Shown one piece after another: positions 1-9,944 of a stretch of 64,000 nt of DNA (within the stretch, counting starts at the first letter, position 1; each line of letters starts with the position of its first letter). The position numbers and the translations under genes are program-made. The notes beneath the pieces are model-generated. The model searched no databases, was not told the origin of the DNA, and was given only the letters and a program-made list of their open reading frames with translations. The stretch is taken from the NCBI GenBank assembly GCA_963728295.1, contig CAVSKB010000019.1, positions 496,001-560,000 of the forward strand, given 5' to 3'. Source of the DNA: DATJKD01 sp963728295 (lineage in GTDB: Bacteria; Pseudomonadota; Gammaproteobacteria; Steroidobacterales; Steroidobacteraceae).

Positions 1-759
1 GCGCTTGCAGAGCACGTCGCCGGCACCGAGCCCACCTTCGTGCAGATGATGAACAGCTTTGTAAAGCGGCTCGGCCTCACCGGCACGCACTTTACGGACG
101 CCGCCGGAATGCCGCACCCCGAGCAATACATCACGGCGCGCGATGCCGCGCTGCTCGCAAGCGCGATCATCCGCGACTACCCCGAATACTATCGCTGGTA
201 CTCGCAGAAGGAATTCACCTGGAACGGCATCACCCAGCAGAACCGCAATGGGCTGCTCTGGCGCGACCCCACCGTCGATGGCGTAAAGACCGGACACACC
301 AAGACGGCGGGCTACTGCCTGGTCGTGTCGGCCAAGCGCGACGATATGCGGCTCGTGTCCGCGGTGATGGGCACGGACTCGATGCGCGCGCGCGAGGATG
401 CCAACGCTGCGCTTCTCAATTACGGCTACACCTTCTTCGAGACCAAGCGGATCTTTGCCGCAGGGCAGCCGCTCACGTCGGTGCGCGTCTGGAAGGGTGC
501 GGAGCCCGAGGTCGCGCTCACCCTGAAACGCGATCTCTACGTGACCGGTCAGCGCGGCCGAATGGGCAGCGTCCAGGCGGAGTTCGAGCTCCCCGAGCAT
601 CTGATTGCACCGCTCTCGGCGGAAACCGCGCTCGGCAAGGCGCGCATCGTGGTCGAGGGCTCGACGATCGCCGCGCACGATCTGTACGCCGTGCAGGATG
701 TGCCGCGTGGCGGGATTTTCCGGCGCGCGATGGACAGCATGAAGCTGTGGTTCGACTGA
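1..759 (+). CDS. dacA: D-alanyl-D-alanine carboxypeptidase, C-terminal part (5' end outside window)
   Basis: The reading frame is open from base 1, so the N-terminus with the SxxK motif is missing. The visible part has the third penicillin-binding motif, KTG, in VDGVKTGHTKTAGYC, then the PBP5-type C-terminal beta domain and a short amphipathic tail ending MKLWFD, as used for membrane association. The enzyme trims the terminal D-Ala of peptidoglycan pentapeptides in the periplasm. The D-amino acid aminotransferase gene starts 1 bp after the stop, which suggests co-transcription and a link to D-Ala metabolism. The dacA/dacC-type family is clear; the exact paralogue is not. Confidence 0.88.
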   Translation, partial: ALAEHVAGTEPTFVQMMNSFVKRLGLTGTHFTDAAGMPHPEQYITARDAALLASAIIRDYPEYYRWYSQKEFTWNGITQQNRNGLLWRDPTVDGVKTGHTKTAGYCLVVSAKRDDMRLVSAVMGTDSMRAREDANAALLNYGYTFFETKRIFAAGQPLTSVRVWKGAEPEVALTLKRDLYVTGQRGRMGSVQAEFELPEHLIAPLSAETALGKARIVVEGSTIAAHDLYAVQDVPRGGIFRRAMDSMKLWFD

Positions 760-760
760 C

Positions 761-1631
761 GTGGCCGAGCCGTTTCCAACCGGCTACCTGAACGGCGAGT
801 ATTTGCCGCTCGCGAGCGCACGCATCTCGCCGTTCGATCGCGGTTTCCTGTTCGCGGACGGCGTTTACGAGGTGGTGCCGGTGCATCGCGGCCGGCCGTT
901 TCTGCTGCGCGAGCACCTCGACCGGCTGGCGCGCAGCCTCGCGGCCATCCGGCTCGCCAATCCGCACACGCACGAGCAGTGGGCCCGGATCGTCTCTGAG
1001 CTCGCGTCGCGCGCCGGCGCGCCGGAACAGCTCGTCTATGTTCAGGTGACTCGCGGTGCGGAGTCGGGGCGCAACCATCCCTTTCCCGTCTGGCGCTGCC
1101 CCTACCGTGTTCGGATTCACCGGGCCCTATCCGGCGCCCTCGCCCGAGCTGCTCGCCCAAGGCATCGTCGCGGTCACCCGCGAGGACATCCGCTGGGCGC
1201 GGTGCGACATCAAGTCGATCGCGCTGCTCGCGAACGTGCTGCTGCGGCAGGAGGCCGGCGACGCGGGCGGCTCCGAAGCGATCCTGCTGCGCGAGGGCTG
1301 GCTGACCGAGGGATCCTCGAGCACCGTGTTCGTCGTCAAGGGCGATCGCCTGATGACCCCGCCCAATGATCCGCGAATCCTGCCCGGTACCACGCGTGAG
1401 GCGGTCCTGGAGCTCGCACGCGCGGTCGCGCAGGAAATCCGGCCGGTTCCCGCGCAGGAGCTCGCCACTGCGGACGAAGTCTGGATTGCCTCCGCCGGTC
1501 GGGGCGTGCTGCCGGTTACGCGGCTCGATGGCCGCGCCGTCGGCAGCGGGCGGCCCGGCCCACACTGGCAACGAACCTACGCCGAGCTGCAGGCGCATCT
1601 CGACGCCATCGCCTCGCGGCCGGCGCTCTAG
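761..1631 (+). CDS. dat: D-amino acid aminotransferase, one frameshift
   Basis: Fold-type IV PLP transaminase interconverting D-alanine and D-glutamate. It starts at a GTG directly after the carboxypeptidase stop with YLNGEYLPL and the SPFDRGFLFADGVYE block. The PLP lysine is in ARCDIKSIALLANVL, and the cofactor phosphate-binding part is EGSSSTVFVV. The frame changes near 1090-1110 (from GAESGRNHPFPVW to FGFTGPYPAP); both halves are well conserved, so this is probably a sequencing indel. With the frames joined the protein has about 289 residues, normal for the family. A branched-chain aminotransferase or aminodeoxychorismate lyase is less likely, given the neighbour. Confidence 0.85.
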
Positions 1632-1687
1632 CGGACCGAGATGCAGACGCTTGCAGCCGGCGAATCCATCCCCATCTAGCGGCAATC

Positions 1688-1951
1688 ATGAACGACACCA
1701 CGCTACTCAGGTTTCCAACCGATTTCCCGATCAAGGTCATGGGCAGGGCTGACGCCGATTTCCGCAGCCTCGTCGTTGGGATCGTTTCCCAGCATTTCGG
1801 TGAGATCGACGCAGAGCGGATCGAGGAGCGCCCGAGCAGCGCCGGGCGTTATCTCGGCATTACGGTGACAGTGCGGGCCGAGAGCCGCGAACAGCTCGAC
1901 GCCGTCTATCGCGATCTCAGTTCCTGCCAGCGGGTGCTCGTCGCGCTCTGA
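1688..1951 (+). CDS. ybeD: YbeD/DUF493 family protein
   Basis: A small 87-residue protein with the DUF493 ACT-like fold. It opens with LLRFPTDFPIKVMG and ends with the LSSCQRVLVAL segment typical of YbeD. Its molecular function is not established. In many gammaproteobacteria ybeD lies directly upstream of lipB on the same strand; here it converges on lipB from the opposite strand. Confidence 0.85.
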   Translation: MNDTTLLRFPTDFPIKVMGRADADFRSLVVGIVSQHFGEIDAERIEERPSSAGRYLGITVTVRAESREQLDAVYRDLSSCQRVLVAL

Positions 1952-2590
1952 GGGTCGAGCCCGACCGCAGCGCAGCAGCCGGGGCGCGAGCGCCGCCGCC
2001 ACGATTCGCAGATCCGATGGGCCGCCGAGATCGGCGAGCTGGGTCATTTCGAGCCCCGCGTAGCCGCAGGGATTGATGCGGCGAAAGGGCTCGAGGTCCA
2101 GCGCCACGTTGAGCGCGAGCCCGTGATAGGAATGGCCGCGACGGATCCGCAGCCCGATGCTCGCGAGCTTGCGCCCATCGACATAGACGCCCGGGGCATC
2201 GCGACGGCCGGCGGCCACGATGCCCCACTCGGCGACGGTATCCGCGATCGCGCGCTCGATCGCGACGACCAGTCCGCGCACCCCGAGACCGAGCCGCGGC
2301 AGGTCGAGCAGCGGATATACGACGAGCTGGCCCGGGCCGTGATAGGTGACCTGTCCGCCCCGATCGATGTTCACCACCGGGATATCGCCGGGCGCGAGCA
2401 AATGCTCCGGGCGCGCGTTCATTCCCATCGTGAACACCGGCGGGTGCTCCAGAAACCAGATCTCGTCGCGAGTCGTGGATCCGCTCGCGTCGACGTGACG
2501 CTGCATCGCGTGCCAGGTCGCTTCGTACTCGGCGTGTCCGAGCCAGCGCAGGATCGGCGCCGGGATGGCAGCGGCGATCGCGGCGCTCAC
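1917..2590 (-). CDS. lipB: Lipoyl(octanoyl) transferase LipB
   Basis: Transfers octanoate from acyl carrier protein to lipoyl domains such as GcvH, the first step of lipoate biosynthesis. The GTG at 2590 follows the lipA stop by 5 bp. Motifs: RGGQVTYHGPGQLV, GRKLASIGLRI with the catalytic lysine, and RINPCGYAGLEMTQ with the catalytic cysteine. The frame as written stays open to 1703, antisense through ybeD, which would give an unusually long protein. A single indel near 1970 would switch to a frame stopping at 1917 and give about 224 residues, the usual size, so that end is used here. The exact C-terminus is uncertain. Confidence 0.85.
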
Positions 2591-2595
2591 GGCAT

Positions 2596-3618
2596 TCAGG
2601 CGCGGGCGAGACCGCCGCTGCCGAGCCCCGCGTTGTTGCCGGCGAGCGCGCGCTCCGCCCGATAGCTCGAGCGGACGAGCGGACCCGCAACGCACTCGAC
2701 AAAGCCGCGTGCGAGGGCCGCCTCGCGCAGCGCGTCGAATTCCGCAGGTGTCACATAACGCTCCACCGGGAGGTGGTTCAGCGTCGGGCGCAGGTATTGG
2801 CCCAGCGTGAGCAGGTCGACGCCCACACGGCGCAGCTCGTCCATCGTCTCGAGCAGCTCCGCCTCAGTTTCACCGAGACCCAGCATCACGCTGGTCTTGG
2901 TCAGCACCGCGGGTCGATGCCGCTTGGCATGCTCGAGCACGGCGAGCGTCTGTTCGTAGCCGGCGCGCGCATCACGCACCGGGTGTGTCAACCTTCGCAC
3001 CGTCTCGACGTTCTGCGCGAACACCTCGAGCCCGCTGTCGACCACCGTCTCGACGTCCGTCAGCACGCCCTGGAAATCCGGCGTGAGTGCTTCGACCGCG
3101 GTCTGCGGACAACGACGCTTGATCTCGCGCACGCACGCCGCGAAATGTGCGGCGCCGCCGTCCGGGAGGTCGTCGCGGTTGACCGAGGTCAGCACCACGT
3201 AGCGCAGGCCCATGAGCTCGACCGTGCGGGCGGCGTTCGCCGGCTCCTCCGCATCGAGCCAGCCGCGCGGATTCCCGGTGTCGACCGCGCAGAACCGGCA
3301 GGCCCGCGTGCACACCTCGCCCATCAGCATCAGCGTCGCCGTGCCGGCGTTCCAGCACTCGCCGATGTTGGGGCACTTGGCTTCCTCGCAGACGGTCGCA
3401 AGGCGATGCTCGCGGACGGTGTGGCGCACCTCGTCGAATCGCGCGCCCGCGGGCATCGGCGCCCGGAGCCACGGCGGCTTGCGCCCGGCCGGAACCGCGA
3501 CGGCGTTCGCGGCCGCCTTGACACCGTCCTTGATCGCGACGACGCCCTGCGCCGTGCGGTACTTCTGCCCGCTGCGCGCAATCTCCGGCACCACCCGGAT
3601 ACCCTTGAATTCAGCCAT
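2596..3618 (-). CDS. lipA: Lipoyl synthase LipA
   Basis: Radical SAM enzyme that inserts two sulfurs into the octanoyl chain on lipoyl domains. About 340 residues from an ATG at 3618. It has the auxiliary cluster cysteines CEEAKCPNIGEC (CX4CX5C), the radical SAM motif CTRACRFC, and the C-terminal RSSYRAE with the serine that ligates the auxiliary cluster. The open frame upstream of 3618 overlaps murU and is not conserved. It is followed by lipB, forming a lipA-lipB unit. It serves the glycine cleavage H protein encoded at 57.8-58.2 kb and the 2-oxoacid dehydrogenases. Confidence 0.95.
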   Translation of the reverse strand: MAEFKGIRVVPEIARSGQKYRTAQGVVAIKDGVKAAANAVAVPAGRKPPWLRAPMPAGARFDEVRHTVREHRLATVCEEAKCPNIGECWNAGTATLMLMGEVCTRACRFCAVDTGNPRGWLDAEEPANAARTVELMGLRYVVLTSVNRDDLPDGGAAHFAACVREIKRRCPQTAVEALTPDFQGVLTDVETVVDSGLEVFAQNVETVRRLTHPVRDARAGYEQTLAVLEHAKRHRPAVLTKTSVMLGLGETEAELLETMDELRRVGVDLLTLGQYLRPTLNHLPVERYVTPAEFDALREAALARGFVECVAGPLVRSSYRAERALAGNNAGLGSGGLARA

Positions 3619-4316
3619 TTCGTCCTGAACCGGAAGCCTGCGGGATCCGGCCCGAATTGTACCGTTGGTTGAGGGCGTCGAGCCGCTCGGGGGTGCCGAT
3701 GTCGTACCAGGCGCCGTCGTATTGCTCGGCCGAAACCCGGCCGTCGCGCGCCGCGGCGCGCAGCAGCGGCGCCAGGCGGAAGATGCCTTCGTGCCCGGCA
3801 AAGAGCTCGGGGCGATAGATGCCCACACCAGAGAACGTCAGCCGCTGGCCACCGGTTTCGACCATGCGGCCCCCGGCAAGCAGGAAATCGCCGTCGGGAT
3901 GGTGGTCCGGGTTCGGCACCAGGACCAGGTGCGCGAGGTCGCGCTCGGCGAGCCGCCCGCGCAGCCTCGCGTAGGAGTAGTCGGTCCAGACGTCGCCGTT
4001 GACCACCAGGAACGGACCGGGCCCGAGCAGCGGCAGCGCGCGCAGGATGCCGCCGCCGGTCTCGAGCGGCTCGGGACCCTCCTCGCTGTATTCGACCGCG
4101 ACGCCAAACGCCGCGCCGTCGCCGACGTGCGCGCGGATCTGCTCGCCGAGCCACGACAGGTTGATCACGATCGAGCGGAACCCGGCGGTCGCCAGCGCCC
4201 GCGAGGTGATGCTCGATCAGCGCGCGGCCGCCGACCTCGAGCAGCGGCTTTGGCCGCGTGAGCGTCAGCGGACGCATCCGTTCTCCGCGACCGGCGGCGA
4301 GGATCATCGCCTTCAC
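3611..4316 (-). CDS. murU: N-acetylmuramate-1-phosphate uridylyltransferase MurU, one frameshift
   Basis: Nucleotidyltransferase of the peptidoglycan recycling bypass, making UDP-MurNAc from MurNAc-1-P. It starts at a GTG (4316) overlapping the amgK stop as GTGA. The N-terminal signature is MILAAGRGERMRPLT followed by KPLLEVGG. After a frame change around 4170-4215 the second half continues with INLSWLG, ETGGGI, VVNGDVW and the terminal AWYDIGTPERLDAL. The joined protein has about 235 residues, typical for MurU. The overlap with the lipA start is 8 bp. The AmgK partner immediately upstream supports MurU over a sugar-1-phosphate transferase for LPS. Confidence 0.88.
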
Positions 4317-5351
4317 GTCGCCACTGCCGAGCGCCGCTCCGCAAGCCTCGGCAGCACGTGCCGATCGAGCAGATCGACGAGCGTTGCGAGATCCGCGTGG
4401 CGGCTGGCCGCCTCGCGCACGTAGCCGAGCGTGCGCGGGATGTCGTCGAGGTAGCCGGACTTGCCGTCGCGATACCAGAGCCGGCAGAAGATTCCGCTCG
4501 TCTTGAGATGCCTCTGTACGCACATCAGGTCGAACCAGCGCGCGAACTGCGCGTCGTCGCCGGCCAGCTCCAGGCCCTGGCTCTCGGCCCGCCGGCAGTA
4601 CGCGGCGACCCATTCACGAACCTTCTCGGCGGGCCAGGCGATGTAGCAGTCGCGGAGCAGCGAAACCAGGTCGTAGGTCAGCGGGCCATGCACGGCGTCC
4701 TGGAAATCCAGGATGCCGGGATTGCCTCCGGCACACACCATGAGGTTCCGCGAGTGGTAGTCGCGGTGCACGAACACGCGCGGCTGCGCGAGGGCGGATT
4801 CCGCGAGCAGATCCATCACCTGCGCGAGCTTCGCGGCCTCGTCTGCATCGAGTGCCAGTCCCAGGTGGCGCGCGAGCAGCCAGTCCGGGAACAGGCCCAT
4901 CTCGAACCTGAGCAATTTCGCGGTGTACTGTGGCAGCTTCTTGGCCTGGCGCGCGCCGCGCACCTGGATCTCGACGAGCGCGTCGATCGCATCGCCGTAG
5001 AGCGCATCGGCACGCCCGCCTTTCTCGAGCGCCCGCAGATAGGTGAGCGAGCCCAGGTCGGTGAGCAGCAGGAAGCCGGCCTCCATGTTGCGCTCGAGCA
5101 CGCGCGGTGCGTGTACGCCGATTTCGCCCAGCATCGCTGCGACGCGCAGGTACGGGTCGAGGTTCTCCCTGTCCGGCGGCGCATCCATCACGATCAGACT
5201 GCTGCCGCCCGGACGCGACACCCGGAAATAGCGCCGGAAGCTGGCGTCGGCCGATGCGGGCGCCAGGGCGAATTCGCCGAATCTCAGGTCCCTCACGCAA
5301 CCAGGTGCGCAGCTCGGAGAGCCGCGGGTCGTCTCGGCGTTCGTCGTGCAA
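4313..5351 (-). CDS. amgK: N-acetylmuramate/N-acetylglucosamine kinase AmgK, one frameshift
   Basis: Aminoglycoside-phosphotransferase-fold kinase that phosphorylates anomeric MurNAc during cell-wall recycling. Motifs: SFRRYFRV near the N-terminus, the catalytic loop VFVHRDYHSRNLM and the metal-binding NPGILDFQDAVHGPLTYDL. The most likely start is a TTG at 5351 (MHDERRDDPRLSEL); the frame then changes near 5290-5300 to join DLRFGEFALAPAS. The combined length is about 345 residues, normal for the family. It runs directly into murU with a 4-bp overlap. The upstream intergenic space is shared with divergent lptD. Confidence 0.87.
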
Positions 5352-5389
5352 GCGTGACCTCGGAAAGTCAAATCGGCGCGGGAGCTGTA

Positions 5390-5397
5390 ATTATAAT
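5390..5397. promoter_or_regulatory. Candidate overlapping -10 elements for divergent amgK and lptD
   Basis: The short gap between amgK and lptD holds ATTATAAT. It reads as TATAAT on the plus strand (5392-5397) and as TATAAT on the minus strand (5395-5390). No convincing -35 hexamer is visible for either direction, so this is a weak candidate based only on the AT-rich core in a GC-rich setting. Confidence 0.35.
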
Positions 5398-5404
5398 CCG
5401 GCCG

Positions 5405-7650
5405 ATGACCCCAACCGCCCGAAACGCGCCTGAATGCCAACGGCTGCTCGTTTTGTGCGCAATGTCACTTCTGGTCGCTACCGCGCCGGCCGCACTGGCC
5501 GATGAAGCGCTGTGCCGCAATCCGGCGGCGCAGGACCCGCGGCTCGACGAGCTCGCGCAGAAGGACCCCGAAGACCAGACGATCGACATCGAGAGCAACG
5601 CCGGTGACATGGAGCGCGACGGGGACGCGAGCCTGCGCGGCAACGTGCGCATCCGGATGGGCCAGCGGCTGATCACCGCGGACGAAGCGGAAGTCGACGC
5701 TACCGAGCGCAGTGTCAGCATGCGCGGCAAGGTCGAATACCTGGACCCGACGCTGCACGTGCGCGGCGAGGGCGGATCGTTTGCGGGCGAAGCCACGGCC
5801 GAGTTCCATGGCGCCGAGTTCGAGCTGCTGGACCGCTCGGTGCGCGGCACGGCGGGCGACGTGCAGATGCGCCAGCAGGGACTGCTCGAGCTGAAAGACG
5901 TTTCCTACACGGCCTGCCCGCCCGGCAACGAGGACTGGATGCTGAGCGCGGACGAGATCTCGCTCAACCAGCAGACGCGCATCGGGACCGGCCGCGGCGT
6001 GCGGCTGGATTTCAAGGGCGTACCGCTCCTGTACACGCCATGGATCTCCTTCCCGGTCGGCGACCAGCGCAAGACCGGCGTGCTCTTTCCGGTCATCGGC
6101 AACAGCGACAGTTCCGGGACTATGGTCGCCGTCCCGTATTACTGGAATCTCGCTCCAAACCGCGACGCGACGCTGATGACGCGGTATTACAGCTCGCGCG
6201 GGCTGCGTCTCGACCCGGAGTTCCGGTACCTCAGCGATTCGAGCCGGGGGATTCTTTACGCCGAATACCTCCAGGACGACACCCAGGTCGACGACTCGCG
6301 CAGCTTCGTCGAGCTGCGGCACGCGACGCGATTCAAGCCACGCACCCGGCTGCACATCGATGCCGCGAACGTCAGCGACTCGAACTATTTCGAGGACTTC
6401 GGCTCCGGGTTCGAAGGCACCAGCGTGACCTTTCTCAATCGCAGCGCCGAGCTGCGGCACGACACGCGTCACTGGAGCCTGATCGGCCGCGCGCAGGACT
6501 ACCAGGTGATCGACGAGCAGTTGCCGGAACTCGACGAACCCTACACGATCGCGCCGCAGGTCGGCGCGTATCGGGCGCTGGCGCGACCTGCCGGGTGGAT
6601 TCTCCGCCGGGTTGCGCGCCGAAGCCGGCAATTTCCTGCGCGAACACGGGTCCCGAGGGGCTGCGCGTCGATGTCGAGCCCGCGCTCGGCTGGCGGATCG
6701 ACGGCCCGGGTTCGTTCCTCGCCGCGGACGCGGCGCTGCGCTACACCTCGTACACGCTCGATGACGTCGCGACGGGATTCGACGATGCCCCGTCGCGCAC
6801 CGCGCCGATCCTGAGCCTCGACACGGGTCTCGTCTTCGACCGCACGGTGGGTTCTCACGGCCAGCGGCTGCACACGCTCGAGCCGCGGCTGCTGTACCTG
6901 TACGTGCCGTTTCGCGAGCAGGATGACCTGCCGGTGTTCGACACGGCGCTGCCCGATCTCAATCTCGTGGAACTTTTCCGCACCAATCGCTACGTCGGCA
7001 CGGACCGGCTGAGCGACGCGAACCAGCTCGCGGTCGGCCTCACCTCGCGCCTGCTGGACTCCGCCGGCGGACGCCAGTACGTCAGCGCAACGATCGGGCA
7101 GGCGTACTATTTCGACGATCCACGAGGTGCGGCTGCCAGATGAGCCGGAGTCTTCGCGCGACGCCTCGGACGTCGTCGGTGAGCTCGAGATGTCGGCGTT
7201 CCAGGACTGGAGCGCGCGCCTCGGCTATCCAGTGGGACCCGGAGAATACCCAGACCGTCAAGTCCGAGGTCGGACCTGCAGTACCGGCCGGCCAGCGATC
7301 ACGTCGTGAACGCGGGCTACCGGCTGCAGCGCGACTCCATCGAGCAGCTCGAGGCGTCCGTGCGCCTGGCCGATAAGCGACAGCTGGCGCGGGTTCGCGA
7401 CGCGTGGTCTATTCGATGCGCGACAACCAGACACTCGATCAGTTCGTCGGTCTCGAGTACAGCTCGTGTTGCTGGGCGCTGCGCCTGGTGACTCGGCGCT
7501 TCGTGAGCAGCCGCACCGGGGACACCGACACGTCGGTCGGCCTGCAGCTGGAACTCAAGGGACTGTCGAGTGTCGGAGTCGACAACGAGGCTTTCCTGCG
7601 CGAGCACGATTCGTGGATACTCCGCCGTCCCCACCGAGCCCGAACCCTGA
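5405..7650 (+). CDS. lptD: LPS-assembly protein LptD, several frameshifts
   Basis: Outer-membrane beta-barrel that inserts lipopolysaccharide with LptE. The ATG at 5405 begins a signal peptide (LLVLCAMSLLVATAPAALA). An LptA-like jellyroll follows (GNVRIRMGQRLITADEAEVD, GKVEYLDP), then the barrel with FKGVPLLYTPWISFPVG and PYYWNLAPNRDATL. The frame breaks near 6585, 7130, 7250, 7395 and probably again before the stop at 7648-7650, yet each piece matches LptD in order and the total of about 748 residues is normal. The gene is essential, so the breaks are almost certainly indel errors. It leads the surA-pdxA-rsmA operon, as in E. coli. Confidence 0.9.
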
Positions 7651-7651
7651 T

Positions 7652-8963
7652 ATGTCGTTGATTTTCAAAGCGATTGTTCCTGTCGTGCGCGCTCCTTGCC
7701 GCAGCCGCCGCCGCGCCCGCCGAGGAACTCTCCGGCACCGGCGTGCTGCTCGATCGCGTCGTCGCCGTAGTCAACGACGGCATCGTGCTGCAGAGCGAGC
7801 TCGAGCAGCAGACACAGATGATCGCGGCGCGCATACAGCAGCAGGGCCAGCAGCCGCCGGCGCGTAACGTGCTCCGCCAGCAGGTCCTCGAGCGGCTGGT
7901 GCTGCAGGAGCTGCAGATCCAGCGAGCCGACCGGCTCGGTATCCAGGTCACCGACGAGATGCTGAACACCGCGCTCACCGACGTCGCGCAGCGCAACAAC
8001 ATCAACTTCAGCCGATCTGCCCGCCGACGCTCGAGCAGCAGGGCGTCGACTATCGTTCGTACCGCGAGGAGATGCGCAGGGAAATGACGATGACCGACGC
8101 TGCGCCAGCGCGACGTCTATTCGCGCATCTTCGTCTCGCCACGCGAGGTCGAGCAGTGCGTCGTGAAGCGGAAGGGCTCGCCGGCCGAAACACAGGAGTT
8201 CGACCTGGCGCACATCCTGGTCTGCGATCCCCGAGTCGGCAAGCACCGAGCTGGTCGCCGAACGGCGTGGCACGCGCCGAGGGCGTCTACGAGCGCGCCA
8301 AGTCGGGCGAGGACTTCGCGCAGCTTGCGATCGCCTACTCCGATGCCGGCACGGCGCTCGAGGGCGGTGCGCTCGGCTGGCGCAAGGCCGGACAGCTCCC
8401 GTCCTTCGCGGCGGAAGTCATCCCGGGGATGCAGCCCGGGCAGGTGACCGAGCCGATCCGCTCGCCGAGCGGCCTGCATCTCTTCAAGCTGCTCGAGGTG
8501 CGCGGCGCCGAGCAGGCCGCGCTCGTTTCCCAGGTCCATGCGCGGCACATCCTGCTCAAGACCAACGAGATCGAGGACGACGAGACGGTGCGGCAGAAGC
8601 TGGCTCGGATCCGCGAGCGGATCCTCGGCGGCGAGAGTTTCGAGGCGATCGCCGTCGGTGACCTCTGCCGACGTGGGCTCGGCCGCGAATGGCGGCGACC
8701 TGGACTGGCAGGGTCCCGGCACCTTCGTGCCCGAGTTCGAGCAGCAGATCGACGCGCTGAGCGAGAACGAGATCAGCCAGCCCTTCAAGACACAGTACGG
8801 CTGGCACATCGTCCAGCTGCTCGGCCGCCGCACCTATGACGCCACCGACGACGTGATCCGCAACCGCTGCGTTTCACAGATGCGCGAGGCGCGCGCCGAC
8901 GAGGAAGCCGAGCTGTGGCTGCGCCGCCTGCGCGACGAGGCGTTCGTCGAATACCGCATGTGA
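7652..8963 (+). CDS. surA: Periplasmic peptidyl-prolyl isomerase/chaperone SurA, several frameshifts
   Basis: Chaperone for outer-membrane proteins such as LptD. The ATG at 7652 (MSLIFKAIV) follows the lptD stop by 1 bp. A frame change near 7680 joins a signal peptide (LFLSCALLAAAAAAPAEE) to the SurA N domain (DRVVAVVNDGIVLQSEL). Further breaks lie near 8015, 8100-8250 and 8665. Two parvulin domains can be followed, the first around EDFAQLAIAYSDA to SGLHLFKLLEVRG, the second around VHARHILLKTNEIEDD to KTQYGWHIVQLLGRR. The stop at 8961-8963 overlaps the pdxA GTG. The multiple breaks look like sequence errors. Confidence 0.88.
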
Positions 8964-9944
8964 GCGCACGCGCGCCACTTCCGACGATCGCAGTCACGAG
9001 CGGCGAACCCGCCGGCATCGGCCCCGAAATCTGCCGCAGCGCTGACGCGGCGCCGCTGGCCCGCGCGGCTGGTCGTGATTGGCGACACGGGACTGATCGG
9101 CGCGCCGGTTGCCGGCGATTCGATCCCGGCGCACCCGCCCGCCGCCGCATCGAGGCCCTGCATCGACCGCTCGCGCGAGCGGCCCGTCCCGGGCCGGCTC
9201 GATACCGCGTAACGCCGCGCTACGTGCTCGGGCTGCATCGATGCCGCGATCGCGGGCTGCACGTCCGGCGCTCTTCGATGCGATGGTCACGGCGCCGGTG
9301 CACAAGGCGCTCATCAACGACGCCGGCATCGATTTCTCCGGCCACACCGAGTACCTGGCCGAACGAACGCGGCGCCGCCCAACCGGTCATGCTGCTGGTC
9401 GGCGGAGGGCTGCGTGTCGCGCTCGCGACCACGCACCTGCCGCTCGCCCAGGTGAGCGGCGCCCTGACGCCGACGCCGGCTTGCCGCGGTGCTCGCGGGT
9501 GCTGGACGGCGATCTGCGGCGCCGCTTCGGCCTGCGCTCGCCGCGGATCCTGGTCTGCGGCCTGAATCCGCACGCCGGCGAATCCGGCCATCTCGGACGC
9601 GAGGAGATCGAGGTCATCGCACCGGTAGTACGGCGCTGCGCCGGCGCGGGGATGAGTCTCACCGGTCCGGTGCCCGCGGACACCGCCTTCGTGCCCGAGG
9701 GGTTGCGCGAGTTCGACGCCGTGCTCGCGATGTATCACGACCAGGGTCTGCCGGTGATCAAGCGCGCGAGCTTCGGGCACGCGGTCAACGTGACCCTCGG
9801 TCTGCCGATCGTGCGCACCTCGGTCGATCACGGCACGGCGCTCGACATCGCGGGCACGCGGACGAGCCGATCCCGGCAGCCTGCTCGAGGCGATCGCAGC
9901 TTGCCATCGAGCTCGCCGCCCGCCGCGGACGGTCACGGACTTGA
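8960..9944 (+). CDS. pdxA: 4-hydroxythreonine-4-phosphate dehydrogenase PdxA, several frameshifts
   Basis: NAD-dependent dehydrogenase of pyridoxal phosphate biosynthesis. The GTG start overlaps the surA stop as GTGA. Conserved pieces in order: TIAVTSGEPAGIGPEI, FDAMVTAPVHKALIND, ISFSGHTEYLAE-like IDFSGHTEYLAE, ILVCGLNPHAGESGHLG, metal-binding MYHDQGLPVIK and DHGTALDIAG. The frame changes at least near 9040, 9270, 9365 and 9860. The last frame ends at 9942-9944 (AIELAARRGRS). Joined length is about 328 residues, as expected. The order surA-pdxA-rsmA is the conserved gammaproteobacterial arrangement. Confidence 0.88.

Noticed and set aside
1703..1916. C-terminal extension of lipB through ybeD
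   Set aside because: It runs antisense to a conserved gene and would add about 70 residues not found in LipB proteins. It is explained by a probable indel near 1970.
3619..3828. Upstream extension of the lipA frame
   Set aside because: It overlaps murU and has a composition typical of a shadow frame. LipA proteins start near MAEFKGI at 3618.
5366..5371. TTGACT on the minus strand as a -35 for amgK
   Set aside because: It lies on the wrong side of the AT-rich -10 core for a minus-strand promoter, and there is no -10-like sequence 17 bp downstream of it.
4358..5404. Long plus-strand open frame continuing into lptD (818 codons in total)
   Set aside because: The part before 5405 is the antisense of amgK in a GC-rich frame. 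The lptD signal peptide begins at the ATG at 5405.
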